Source of the DNA: an uncultured Spirochaetaceae bacterium
Lineage (GTDB): Bacteria > Spirochaetota > Spirochaetia > Treponematales > Treponemataceae
Direction: 5' to 3'
Assembly (NCBI GenBank): GCA_902797305.1
Contig: CADBSK010000116.1
Location: 1-45,191 of the forward strand
DNA length: 45,191 nucleotides
The first letter of the stretch is position 1; every line of letters starts with the position of its first letter. Below the pieces are notes generated by a model that was not told the DNA's origin, searched no databases, and worked only from the letters and a program-made list of their open reading frames with translations. The translations under genes and the position numbers were made by a program. Shown here piece after piece: positions 6,841-16,400 of this stretch.

Positions 6841-8010
6841 TTATTTGTCCCCACTCTTTTTAAGGACAAACAAAAATTCACTTACATGAATTTCCCGGCC
6901 ATGTAAATTTCGACTGCCTCTAAAAGCATTATATTTAGATTCAAGTACAGTTACCTCTCCATATTGTTCAAGAAGGTGTTCCATTTGCTCACGGTTAATA
7001 AAGCCTTCGTTGTTAAAAGATACGAGTACATAGCTTACGCGTAAATTTTTGATAAGTTCATTAAAAGTTTCAAGAACCATTTTCTTTTTGTTGTAGAGGC
7101 TTCTGTTCCACGATTTAGGAATACCACTTACACGGCTTATCTTTTCTGTGTCAGGCCTATGATAATCTGCAATTAAATTGAGCATAAAATAATTACTGCC
7201 GTAAGGATGCTGATTATATGGAGGGTCAAGATAGGCTAAATCATACATTCCATCAGGCACATCTTTATACAAATCTTCATTTTGACTTAAAAGATTAGCA
7301 TCCTGTTGGAAAATTTTTACACTACATTCATTATTGCTAAAAACCGGGAATGGCAATTCTATATTTGAACAAATTCTGGAGAGAGCATTTTTACCATTTC
7401 CGCCAAACTGACCGACTCCAGTTTTAGAGTTTTTATAAAAGCCTTTAAAAATTCCTGCAGTGTTTGCATGAATTGAAGCCTGGGAAAGCAAAGGGGCTAT
7501 AAAAAAAGACTTAAGTTCTTGTGGGACAGACTTTTCTATCTCCTGCCTCATTAAATCAAGATACTGAGCATTATACGGGGTGTAAAAACACCTTTCCCCT
7601 TTTTTTACGTTACTCAAATCTTTTGGAGCGTACAATTCGCTTATAAAACCAGAATCCGACTTGTCTGAACTATCATTAAATTCTTTAAGACGAGAATTTA
7701 CAGATTCTTTTAACTTTTCATAAATTCTATGAAGTTCATCAAGATCGATTTGAGATTTATTTGAAAGATAACATTGACTTATGATTCTTGCATACTGTTC
7801 CAAATCATTTACGGCAAGAAAAGAGCTTGAACCCTTTAAGAGTCTTGAAACAACTCCGCTTCCGCTAAAAACATCCAGACATTTTAGCTTTTGTTTGCCA
7901 GTCTCTTTTTTTACGTAATCAATACCTTCTGAGATAAAATTCAAGAGAGAACGTTTATTTCCAATGTAAGTAATAAGTTGCTCTGTAAGAAAGTCCGGAT
8001 TTTCAGTCAT
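6841..8010 (-). CDS. D12-class N6-adenine DNA methyltransferase
   Basis: A 389-residue protein with the order typical of the alpha group: an N-terminal YIGNKRSLL motif (residues 15-23), the S-adenosylmethionine-binding CLDVFSGSGVVSRL (44-57), a long target-recognition region and the catalytic DPPY (262-265). It transfers a methyl group to N6 of adenine in a specific DNA sequence. It is longer than Dam (about 280 residues), so the recognition site is probably not simply GATC. No restriction endonuclease is adjacent, so it looks like an orphan. It begins two bases after the stop of the diguanylate cyclase gene and is probably co-transcribed with it. The start lacks a clear separate ribosome binding site, suggesting translational coupling. 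Confidence 0.9.
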   Translation of the reverse strand: MTENPDFLTEQLITYIGNKRSLLNFISEGIDYVKKETGKQKLKCLDVFSGSGVVSRLLKGSSSFLAVNDLEQYARIISQCYLSNKSQIDLDELHRIYEKLKESVNSRLKEFNDSSDKSDSGFISELYAPKDLSNVKKGERCFYTPYNAQYLDLMRQEIEKSVPQELKSFFIAPLLSQASIHANTAGIFKGFYKNSKTGVGQFGGNGKNALSRICSNIELPFPVFSNNECSVKIFQQDANLLSQNEDLYKDVPDGMYDLAYLDPPYNQHPYGSNYFMLNLIADYHRPDTEKISRVSGIPKSWNRSLYNKKKMVLETFNELIKNLRVSYVLVSFNNEGFINREQMEHLLEQYGEVTVLESKYNAFRGSRNLHGREIHVSEFLFVLKKSGDK

Positions 8011-8012
8011 AA

Positions 8013-9125
8013 TTATTCAGCAACACAACAGCGGTTTTTTCCAAGATTTTTTGCTTTATAGGCAGCTGCATCCGCCGCCTGGAACCAGGTTTTACTGTTC
8101 ATTTCTGGTTTGAATTCTGCAACACCAATGCTAAGCGAACATGTAAGTTCATCATTTATAAAATCATATTCAGTTTTATTAAACTCAGAACGAATCTTTT
8201 CGAGTATTTGTAAAACCTCATCAAGTTTCTTTTCTCTAAACAGGATCACAAACTCATCGCCACCATATCTGAAGGCGCTTCGATTTGAACCTAGAGTCTT
8301 TATAATTAAATCAGATAGCGAAATCAAAACTACATCACCTGTCGCATGACCAAAATTATCATTTATATGTTTAAAATCATCTAAATCCAGAACGGCCATG
8401 TAAATCAGTTCATTCTTCTTGTTAAAAAGGGAAATATATCGTTCTACCGCTCCAGCAAAGGCTGTTCGATTATACAGACGAGTCAAAGGTTCCAGTCTTA
8501 ATTCTACGGTAAGTTCCCTCATCTTTGTATAATTATCATAAATATGATGCAACTGATTTTTCTGAAAAGTAAGAAGACTTCGAGAAACAATATAAATCAT
8601 TACATATACAACAAGAACAATCCCGGAAACTATAATTTTCTGACTGTAAAAATGGCTTGTATTTGTAATAAAGAAAACAACAATATTGGCAAGTTCTATA
8701 ATACCTGTTGAAATAAAAAGCGCTCTAAGCAATACTCTGTCAGCAAAAAGAGCTGCAAGCAACATTATCAAAGATGGTAAAAAAATTACAACCTCGTAAC
8801 GAATATGAAAAAATGAAATGAACATAAGTTGCGTCAGGATTGTATAAACACAGATTCTGTTTTTTATCTGGTTTGTAATATTTTTTTTAGAAATCGCAAT
8901 TCTATTAATACCCAGCAATCCACATTGCAATACTATTGGGATTATTATTTCTAGAATAAGATAAGTTCTATAGGATAGCGGTTCTATAACTTTTTGATTA
9001 AAAAAATAATGTGCAGAAAGAACTACATCAAGTACAAAAACGAGCAAATCAAGATAGAGCGTAAAACACCACATTTTTACCTGCAGTCTTTTAAAAAAAT
9101 CTGCTTTATATTGTGTGTAATTCAT
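8013..9125 (-). CDS. Membrane-bound diguanylate cyclase (GGDEF)
   Basis: A 370-residue protein from the ATG at 9125. The N-terminal half has about six membrane helices (MWCFTLYLDLLVFVLDVVL through SGIVLVVYVMIYIVSRSLL), a short linker helix, then a GGDEF domain with RLYNRTAF, MAVLDLDDFKHINDNFGHATGD and the intact signature FRYGGDEFVILF. It should make cyclic di-GMP from GTP. The usual RxxD inhibitory site is absent (GSNR at the matching position), so product inhibition may be lost. The frame stays open to 9254, but that extension would overlap the divergent gene, so the start at 9125 is preferred although its ribosome binding site is weak. It is followed at two bases by the methyltransferase. 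Confidence 0.88.
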   Translation of the reverse strand: MNYTQYKADFFKRLQVKMWCFTLYLDLLVFVLDVVLSAHYFFNQKVIEPLSYRTYLILEIIIPIVLQCGLLGINRIAISKKNITNQIKNRICVYTILTQLMFISFFHIRYEVVIFLPSLIMLLAALFADRVLLRALFISTGIIELANIVVFFITNTSHFYSQKIIVSGIVLVVYVMIYIVSRSLLTFQKNQLHHIYDNYTKMRELTVELRLEPLTRLYNRTAFAGAVERYISLFNKKNELIYMAVLDLDDFKHINDNFGHATGDVVLISLSDLIIKTLGSNRSAFRYGGDEFVILFREKKLDEVLQILEKIRSEFNKTEYDFINDELTCSLSIGVAEFKPEMNSKTWFQAADAAAYKAKNLGKNRCCVAE

Positions 9126-9196
9126 AAGAATATTGTAATATATGGAATTTAATTTTACAACTATTTCAAATTCATAAACTATGGTATTATATAAAA

Positions 9197-10801
9197 ATGA
9201 AGAAACAAGCGATTCTTTTAGTTGAAAACACAGATAACCTGTTTGTATTAGCACAGTTTTTAGTTCATGATGGATGGGAAATTATTTCTGCAGGAAACAC
9301 TGCGTCCTTCCTCAAAAATTCTAACATTCCGGTAACGATTGATAAATCATTTACAACCGGAATCAACTCAAATACAAACTATCTCAAATATGTATACAAC
9401 ATAATTAAAAATTTTAAAAATACCAATTCCTTTAATCAGGAAGAAATTACTCCAATCGATCTTGTCTGCATCAATATAAATCCTACCGTATATAATGTAA
9501 AAGATTTTTCTGAAACAGAAAATCCTGATAACTCTATTGATATCAAAACAGTTTCTTTAATTCGTGTTGCCGCTAAAAACTATTCGAATGTTGTTATCTT
9601 AACAGATCCAAACGACTACGAAGAAACTATCAATCAGCTTAAGGTCGGAGAAGTTGTTCCTGAGTATCGACTTTACCTGGCAGGAAAAGCCCTGAACCTC
9701 ACCTCTGCCTATGATGCGGCCGCAGGTGCATCAATCTTATATCAGGGAGCACAAATAGAATTTCCTAACTGGTTTTTAATTCCTTATCAGCATTTAGCTA
9801 AGATTAAACAAGGGGACAACGCACAGCAACAGTGCCACCTTTACAGCATGGGAGAATCAAAATGCGCACTCAACGGAGTAAAAAAACTTCAGGGGCCAGA
9901 AATTGACTATGAGGTTATTTTAAACTGTTTTACATCATGGAAAATCATTACACAATTTATAAAAGTCGTTAAAGAACCATTTAGCGTACAGTCCACCGAC
10001 TGTAATGGATACCCTTTTACAACTCAGTTTACCCCACAAACTGGTTCAGTACTGTTTTTGGGAGTAAAAAATAATAATCCAATTTCCGCAGCTTTTGGCT
10101 CAAATGCCACAGAAGCCTTCTGGAAAGCTTACAATGCCGACCAGTCCTCTTACGAAAAAGCAATTCTTGCCTGTTCCTCAGTTATCGACGAAAATACCGC
10201 GGCAGAAATAATAAAACTGAACATAAAGGCAATTGTCGCACCTGATTACACAAAAGAAGCAAAAGAAGTCCTTTCTCAAAATCATGGTATTTATGTCTTT
10301 ATGGCTTCTAAACTAATAAGCGATTATCCGGAATTTATGTCTATCGATGGCGGCTTAATTTCAAAACAACGAGATTTAAACTTTTTCAGAAAACTAAATG
10401 TAGTAACACAAACACGTCCAACACAAATTCAGATGGATGCCATGCTTATGGGGATGCTGATTTCATTATTCGCTAAATCTGATTCCTCGATAATCGTAAA
10501 CGACTTTACAACCATAGGTGTCAGCTGTGCTCAGGTAAATAAAGCAAGATCTTTGCAGTACGCAATGGAAAATGCTAAACAAATTTTTGATAATCATCTA
10601 ACATCTAACGACAGAAGTGCCGAAATATTAGTAAGCGATTCCGTTATTCACTTTGACGAAAGAGCCCGAATGCTCGCCGACTTGGGAGTAAAAGCGATTA
10701 TCCAAACCGGTGGAGATGCAACAGACGGAGAATTTATTGATTTTTGTAATGAGCATGGAATTTCTATGGTATTTACAGGAATCAAGCATCTTGCATTCTA
10801 A
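9197..10801 (+). CDS. PurH-fold protein lacking canonical catalytic motifs
   Basis: A 534-residue protein that lines up end to end with PurH (AICAR formyltransferase/IMP cyclohydrolase). Similar stretches are TPIDLVCININP, RVAAKNYSNVVIL, TSAYDAAAGASI, NDFTTIGVSCAQVNKARS, and the ending GVKAIIQTGG...EHGISMVFTGIKH. Key motifs are altered. STGGT reads SAGNT (31-35), the GRVKTLHPKxHGG loop is missing, RYGEN is gone, and the formyltransferase Lys-His pair reads Lys291-Asn292 (GVKNNNP) without the following CG. Either it is a very divergent enzyme or it has a different, perhaps regulatory or nucleotide-binding, role. It lies 30 bases upstream of mraY in the same direction. No ribosome binding site is visible; TATTAT at 9185-9190 would give an almost leaderless message. 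Confidence 0.75.
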   Translation: MKKQAILLVENTDNLFVLAQFLVHDGWEIISAGNTASFLKNSNIPVTIDKSFTTGINSNTNYLKYVYNIIKNFKNTNSFNQEEITPIDLVCININPTVYNVKDFSETENPDNSIDIKTVSLIRVAAKNYSNVVILTDPNDYEETINQLKVGEVVPEYRLYLAGKALNLTSAYDAAAGASILYQGAQIEFPNWFLIPYQHLAKIKQGDNAQQQCHLYSMGESKCALNGVKKLQGPEIDYEVILNCFTSWKIITQFIKVVKEPFSVQSTDCNGYPFTTQFTPQTGSVLFLGVKNNNPISAAFGSNATEAFWKAYNADQSSYEKAILACSSVIDENTAAEIIKLNIKAIVAPDYTKEAKEVLSQNHGIYVFMASKLISDYPEFMSIDGGLISKQRDLNFFRKLNVVTQTRPTQIQMDAMLMGMLISLFAKSDSSIIVNDFTTIGVSCAQVNKARSLQYAMENAKQIFDNHLTSNDRSAEILVSDSVIHFDERARMLADLGVKAIIQTGGDATDGEFIDFCNEHGISMVFTGIKHLAF

Positions 10802-10831
10802 ATAAAACACTCATTCTTTTGAGGTGGAAAA

Positions 10832-11902
10832 ATGATTTTTTATTTAGGAACCTTTCTTCAAGACCATTGGGGACCAGCTCGTCTTTTACAGTCTTACACA
10901 GTTCTTATTTCTTTGGTTTTGTACATCGGTTTTTTTGTTACATACAAATTATTACCGAAGTTTTACGGTGTTTTGCCTCACGACCGTGGCAGAGAATTTA
11001 CTCCTGGGGCAGAAGCTGCAAAAGGTAAACCTACCGGTGCAGGTGTTGTATTTATCACAATCTATGCGCTACTTTGTATTCTCTTTGTACCGATGAGACT
11101 TGTTCATGGAGGAATTCTCCTTCTTACCTGGTTAACAATGCTTACAGGTTATCTAGACGACAGAAGTACAAACAGTTGGGGAGAATACTTAAAAGGTGCC
11201 CTCGACCTGATTATAAGCATTGCTGCAAGTTTTCTATTATATTACTGCATGTTAAAAGATAGCTCAGACGGAACCGTTTACTTCTGGCTACCATTTATTT
11301 CTAATCCAATTGCAATTCATCCTATAGTTTATATTGTAATTGGAACAATCCTTCTCTGGGCTTCAATCAATACAACAAACTGCACTGACGGTGTAGATGG
11401 CCTTAGCAGTACCTTAGTTTTAATCGCCCTTATTACAATGGGAACAGTTTTCTACTTTATACTCGGTCACAAAGACATTGCCGCATACCTTTTAGTTCCT
11501 CATTTAATCGATGGAGCAAAATGGGCTCTTATGACCTTTGCCCTAATCGGCGTTTTAATGGGATATTTGTGGCACAATGCATTTCCAAGTTCAGTTTTAA
11601 TGGGAGACGCCGGTAGCCGTGCCCTTGGATTCTTTATTGGAGTCCTTGTTCTTGTTAGCGGAAACCCACTTTTAATTCTTGCAACATCAACTGTAATTTT
11701 CTTAAATGGCGGAATGGGCCTTGTAAAAGTATTCTTACTAAGATTTTTCCATATTCAGATTTTTAAGAATGTAAGATTTCCTTTGCACGACCATATGAAA
11801 AAGAACCTGGGCTGGTCACCAACACAGGTTCTCTTAAAGTTTATGATTATTCAAATCTTAATTACTGTCGCAATTATCGGACTCTTCTTTAAAATCCGAT
11901 AA
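10832..11902 (+). CDS. mraY: Phospho-N-acetylmuramoyl-pentapeptide transferase MraY
   Basis: A 356-residue polytopic membrane enzyme that makes lipid I from UDP-MurNAc-pentapeptide and undecaprenyl phosphate. Diagnostic motifs are GKPTGAGVVF (65-74), the Asp pair in GYLDD (109-110), NCTDGVDGLSS (D186, D189), MGDAGSRALG (257-266) and FPLHDHMKKNLGW (316-328), the last a variant of the MraY PxHHH motif with two of the three His. About ten hydrophobic segments fit the family. A GAGGTGG ribosome binding site precedes the ATG. Unusually it lies with a PurH-fold gene, not in a mur/fts cluster. A related WecA-type transferase is less likely because of the PLHDH region and GKPTxxG motif. Confidence 0.88.
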   Translation: MIFYLGTFLQDHWGPARLLQSYTVLISLVLYIGFFVTYKLLPKFYGVLPHDRGREFTPGAEAAKGKPTGAGVVFITIYALLCILFVPMRLVHGGILLLTWLTMLTGYLDDRSTNSWGEYLKGALDLIISIAASFLLYYCMLKDSSDGTVYFWLPFISNPIAIHPIVYIVIGTILLWASINTTNCTDGVDGLSSTLVLIALITMGTVFYFILGHKDIAAYLLVPHLIDGAKWALMTFALIGVLMGYLWHNAFPSSVLMGDAGSRALGFFIGVLVLVSGNPLLILATSTVIFLNGGMGLVKVFLLRFFHIQIFKNVRFPLHDHMKKNLGWSPTQVLLKFMIIQILITVAIIGLFFKIR

Positions 11903-11908
11903 GAAAAA

Positions 11909-13135
11909 TTATTCGCTAAAAAGCTGAATTAAAGTTTTAGCATCTGCAACGATATTTTTAAGATAACAATATTCATTTGGCATATGAGCAGTTTCGTCCA
12001 TAGTTGACCAAACAACACAGTCAAATCCAAGACGACGAAGTTCTGCTCCTACAGTGCCACCTCCGATACCAATAGTGCGTGGTTCAATACCATGCACTTT
12101 TTTTATTGCATCAGCAAGTTTTAGAACAACAGGGGCATTTACACTTGTTGCTGGACTTTCACTGTTTTGTAAAGCAGTATATTCAACAGAAACTCCATAT
12201 TCTTGTTCTATCTGATTTTTTCGCTTTTCTACTTCTTGTAAAACTTCATTAATTGAATAACACGGAAGAATTCTACAATCCATACAGAATGTATCTTCTC
12301 CTGGAATAATGTTTACTCCTTCAACATTGCTAAAGCGCATAGTCGGCTGAAAGGTTGAATAATCTGGTTCAAAAAGCGAGTCTTTTCTACTAAATACAGA
12401 TTCCATTTGATGCAAAGAAAGTGAAAGAGCACAGGCTGCAAGACAGGCATTTTTACCCTGATCAGGGCGGCTTCCGTGGCATTGTTTACCCTGCACATGA
12501 ACCTTTAACCAAAGAATATTCTTTTCTGCAACCTCAATTGTTTCGCCTTTTGGATCTCCGCCATCAGGAATCAGGAATAAATCTTGTTTCTTAAAAAGTG
12601 TTGTGTTGTGCAAAAGCCAAATCATTCCGTAGGTAGAACCAACCTCTTCATCTGCCATGAACAAAAGCTTAACCGTATGTTTTGGTTTTACATTATTTTT
12701 TACATAAGAAAGAGCAGCAAGAACTCCGGAACAAAGTCCCTGCTGATTATCTTCAACACCGCGGCCTATAAGTTTATCTCCGTCGCGATGCACCTTCCAT
12801 GGATCTGAATTCCAGAGTTTAAGATCTCCAACCGGAACAACATCAAGATGAGCCATCACCCAAATTGAATATTCATCAGATTCTCCAGGAATGGTAACCA
12901 CGACATTTGGCCTTTTTCCTTCCGGAACCCTGGAATCTGGAGCATCAAACTCCTGAATCCAGGACTTTTCTATTCCGTTCTGGCAAAGCCATTCTATAAG
13001 GCAACGAGCCTTTGCAAGCTCACCTTTACCGCCATTTTCTGGTGCAAGAGCAGGATTACTCGTTAAAAGCTCTTCTAATTCAACCATTAAATCTTTATTT
13101 TGTTCTGCATAATTAAACAGTAATGTATTTTCCAT
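11909..13135 (-). CDS. M20-family zinc metallopeptidase/deacylase
   Basis: A 408-residue cytoplasmic protein of the M20 (ArgE/DapE/PepV) family. Visible metal and catalytic residues are H96 and D98 in MAHLDVVPVG, D129 in GRGVEDNQQG, the Glu pair E163-E164 in ADEEVGSTYG, an Asp in IPDGGDPKG, and the late His in DETAHMPNE (about 384). The dimerisation insert (ILWLKVHVQGKQCHGSRPDQGKN) carries the conserved His that completes the neighbouring active site. It probably hydrolyses dipeptides or N-acyl amino acids; the precise substrate cannot be read from sequence. It ends seven bases from the convergent mraY gene. No obvious -10/-35 pair is seen. Confidence 0.88.
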   Translation of the reverse strand: MENTLLFNYAEQNKDLMVELEELLTSNPALAPENGGKGELAKARCLIEWLCQNGIEKSWIQEFDAPDSRVPEGKRPNVVVTIPGESDEYSIWVMAHLDVVPVGDLKLWNSDPWKVHRDGDKLIGRGVEDNQQGLCSGVLAALSYVKNNVKPKHTVKLLFMADEEVGSTYGMIWLLHNTTLFKKQDLFLIPDGGDPKGETIEVAEKNILWLKVHVQGKQCHGSRPDQGKNACLAACALSLSLHQMESVFSRKDSLFEPDYSTFQPTMRFSNVEGVNIIPGEDTFCMDCRILPCYSINEVLQEVEKRKNQIEQEYGVSVEYTALQNSESPATSVNAPVVLKLADAIKKVHGIEPRTIGIGGGTVGAELRRLGFDCVVWSTMDETAHMPNEYCYLKNIVADAKTLIQLFSE

Positions 13136-13165
13136 ACATAAATTATATATAAAAAAACTAGCAGG

Positions 13166-13183
13166 TCAAATGTTGAGTTTATA
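13166..13183 (+). repeat. 18-base repeat, inverted relative to 6814-6831
   Basis: TCAAATGTTGAGTTTATA is an exact reverse complement of 6814-6831. It sits just upstream of the M20 peptidase gene and next to the large palindromic element. Confidence 0.4.
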
Positions 13184-13193
13184 ATCAGCTAAC

Positions 13194-13348
13194 AAAAAAT
13201 TGGCTACCGGTCGCATTACGATGATTGAAAATCGTGCGCTCGCGCACTACATGCTGTTTGTGGCAAAGATTATATAATCTGTCGCTCACGCGACAGCCAC
13301 AAACAGAATGTTTTTCATCATCGCCCTGCTCCCTCCCGCCAATTTTTT
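13194..13348. repeat. 155-base nested palindromic element
   Basis: Nested inverted repeats. Outer arms AAAAAATTGGC/GCCAATTTTTT (13194-13204, 13338-13348); next CGATGATTGAAAA (13219-13231) against TTTTTCATCATCG (13311-13323); then CTGTTTGTGGC/GCCACAAACAG (13254-13264, 13296-13306). Inside are GTGCGC-tc-GCGCAC (13234-13247), the perfect palindrome AGATTATATAATCT (13267-13280) and CTGTCG-ctcacg-CGACAG (13279-13296). The T-run on each strand after the outer arm lets it act as a terminator in both directions; it lies downstream of the last amylase gene and near the peptidase start. Confidence 0.75.
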
Positions 13349-13409
13349 TATGGGCAGTCTTCATTTTTTTGCGTCCACATCAAATCGCTATTATTTTAAT
13401 CATCAATTA

Positions 13410-16400
13410 TTAAAAAGTAACACCATAGTCAGCAGGGTTCTTTTCGCTAACGAGGATTGGTTGGGTGGTAGTGCCACCGGCGAAGGTTACTGAGCCGCCA
13501 CTTACGGTTGCACTGGTTCCATCGTACCAGTTATAAACGGTTGTTCCATCGTTCCACAATGTACTTACGTTGACAGAAGTTCCATCAATACTGATTGCAA
13601 CTTTATTGTCGCCGGCAGAACCGCTATAGGTACGAAGATATGCTGTTCCAGTTCCTGCCCCAACAGCAGGATTGTACTTACGGAAGGTTCCGACTTTTCC
13701 CCAGTGAACTGCAATAGAATCGTTTGAAGGTCTGTTAGAAGCAGTTCCTGAAATTGTACCGTCTGACCAGTTAAAGTCACCGCGGGTCTGCATATCTGTA
13801 TCAGCATAATCTGTATAAGCCTGACCACGATTTGATTCGTCACCGTAATAAATCTGGATTCCACCTGGAGTAAGCTGAAGCATTGTTCCTACTTCTGCCT
13901 GATTAGCAGCTCGGCAAAGCTTTGTATCGTGACTTGAAATGTAAGTCAAAACATTATCTCGGTTACCGTTTCCATCAGAGTCAACGTTGTTGTTGATAGA
14001 AAGATAACTTGACCAGGTACTTGTACTTGGATAATTTGAAGAAGTTCCGCTTCCTGCAGAACCATTAAAGCTGAAGTTAATCATGCTGTCAAATTTTCCG
14101 ATTTCATAGTATTCACCTGTACCACCGGTTGCTGTCCAGCCAAAGCATTCACCTGTCATCCAGAAATTTTCATCCCAGTCTGCAGCACCTGTATCTACAC
14201 CGTTATATTTTTTACTCTTAGAAGAATCTTCGCGCCATGCTTCAAGAGCCGCCTGACAAGCGACTTTGAGTTGCCCCCAGCGTTCAGGCTGAACATGTTT
14301 TGCAGTATCACATCGGAAACCGTCAATACCAAGTTCGCGAACCCAGGCAGAAAGCCATACAACCTGATATGTACCAGGATCCAATTCTCTGTCTGTACGG
14401 TAGTCACCAGAATAACCGTTCCAGTCTGCATCTTCTACAGATGGATTATAATATGCAGATTTATAAGAAGAAGTATCCTGACCCCACTTTGTTGTCAAAA
14501 CAGGAGCCATTCCTACACTTGTCTTAATTTCATGTTTAACATCTGGAAGACCACCGCAAGAACCGCCGTATTCACTTCCTTCTTCATAGGCAAAAGAACG
14601 AATCCATGGTCCCCACCAGCTTTCCCAAAGAGAAGTAGTCCAATCAACAGTGTCGTTTGCGTACCAGCAGTTTTCATGTCCCATCATACATGAAGCGTCA
14701 CTAGAAGGACATGAAGAAGTAGCAAGCCAGTCAGCTGTATGACTAGTTCCTCCGTGATTAAAAGTAACCATATCAGCAGTATTGTTATAACCAACATGGT
14801 TCATAACGATATCCATTACAACACGGATTCCCTTTGAGTGACATGCATTTACAAAGGTACGCAATTCTTCAAGAGTACCCATATTTGCATCCATACTTGT
14901 CCAGTCCAAAGTGTAGTAACCATGGAATGCAAAGTGCGGGAACTGATGTCCCTTGCCGCTTACCCAACCATGAATCTGTTCATAAGGAGCGGTAATCCAG
15001 ATTGCATTTACACCAAGGCTTTCAAAATAATCAAGCTTAGCAGTCAAACCTGCAATATCTCCACCGTGGAAGGTTGCAACCTGCGGACAGTCAGATTTTG
15101 AACGGGTATAACTATTATTATTGCTTGAGTCTCCATCATAAAAACGGTCAGTTAATACAAAATAACAGTTTACATTATCCCAAGTGAAAGGATCTTCCGG
15201 TTTATCTGGATTGTAAGTTAATGTTACAGAAGAAGCCACTGAGTCTACACTGTTCTGGCAAACAGCACTTACACTAATTGAACCAGAAGAAGAAAGCCCC
15301 AGACTCTTAACATCTTTTTTGAAGGTCTTTCCTACAAAATCTGTACCCCAGGTATATGTAGTTCCCGCAACTGTAACAGAAGCACTAAAGTTTTCTTCAT
15401 CAAATCCATAATCAAAAGAAACTGTAATTGAGCTGTTAGGACCAACTTCTTTGCCATCTTTTGGCTTAATAGTAACATGTGGTGCAACTGGTTCCGGTTT
15501 AACAGTAGGGTCAGCATCATAGAAAGTGCCTGCACCCCCACTAACACCTGCGGCATCGTACCAGAAGGTAGATGTTTTGGTAGAAGTAACTTCTCCTGAG
15601 GAGTTAATAATAAAGGTAAAAGTTTGACCTTGAGTATAACAGTCTCCCGGTATGGTAAGAACATACCAGCCTTCGTTGTAGATTAAATCAGTAGCCGGGC
15701 TCATAGAAGGCTGACTAGCCCAGGTGTAACCCATTTTTGATGTACAAGCCAAACCACTTGGCTGCCATACCCATATACTTGGAGCAGAGGACGCAGATAC
15801 ATAAATTTTAATGCTATCAACAGGCTCTTCTGCACTGTCAACTGTGACAATAATTTTATCTTCTGATGTAGTAACTGGACTAGGATTTGTTGTTGTTAAG
15901 CTACCTGTTGTATTGTCATACCAGAATGTTCCAGAAGAACCAGTTATTTCTGAGCCGCTGTTTAACTTAAAATGAATGACTTTGCCTGTCGCAAAAGAAG
16001 TAAAATCTTTCATGTACCAGCCTGTTACAGATTCCATGTAATCTGTTGTAGCAGCTGTCATAGCATTACCTGGGAAACTTTCTCCATTTAACTCTGAAAG
16101 TTTTGCACCGTCGATTTCCCATGCCCAAAGATTTGGTGCGCTAGCATTCTTTACAAATATAATAGTTTTATCTTCAAAAGTAACTTCACCTGCGGTCTGT
16201 AGTTTAATATCTACTGTACTTTCCTCACCACTTACAACCGTAATATCTTGTTCTGCAACCTTTGTTCCTGCAGAATCCAAAACCCAAACCTTCCAGGTTC
16301 CAGGATATGCTTTTAAATCAAATTCTTCGCTGTCAGAAGAAATTTTCTTTACTTCTGTTGCAACATCAGTAATCTGAACCTGATATCCATTAACATTGTG

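Noticed and set aside
9126-9254. N-terminal extension of the diguanylate cyclase
   Set aside because: It would overlap the divergent PurH-fold gene and both promoters; the start at 9125 gives a normal membrane N-terminus.
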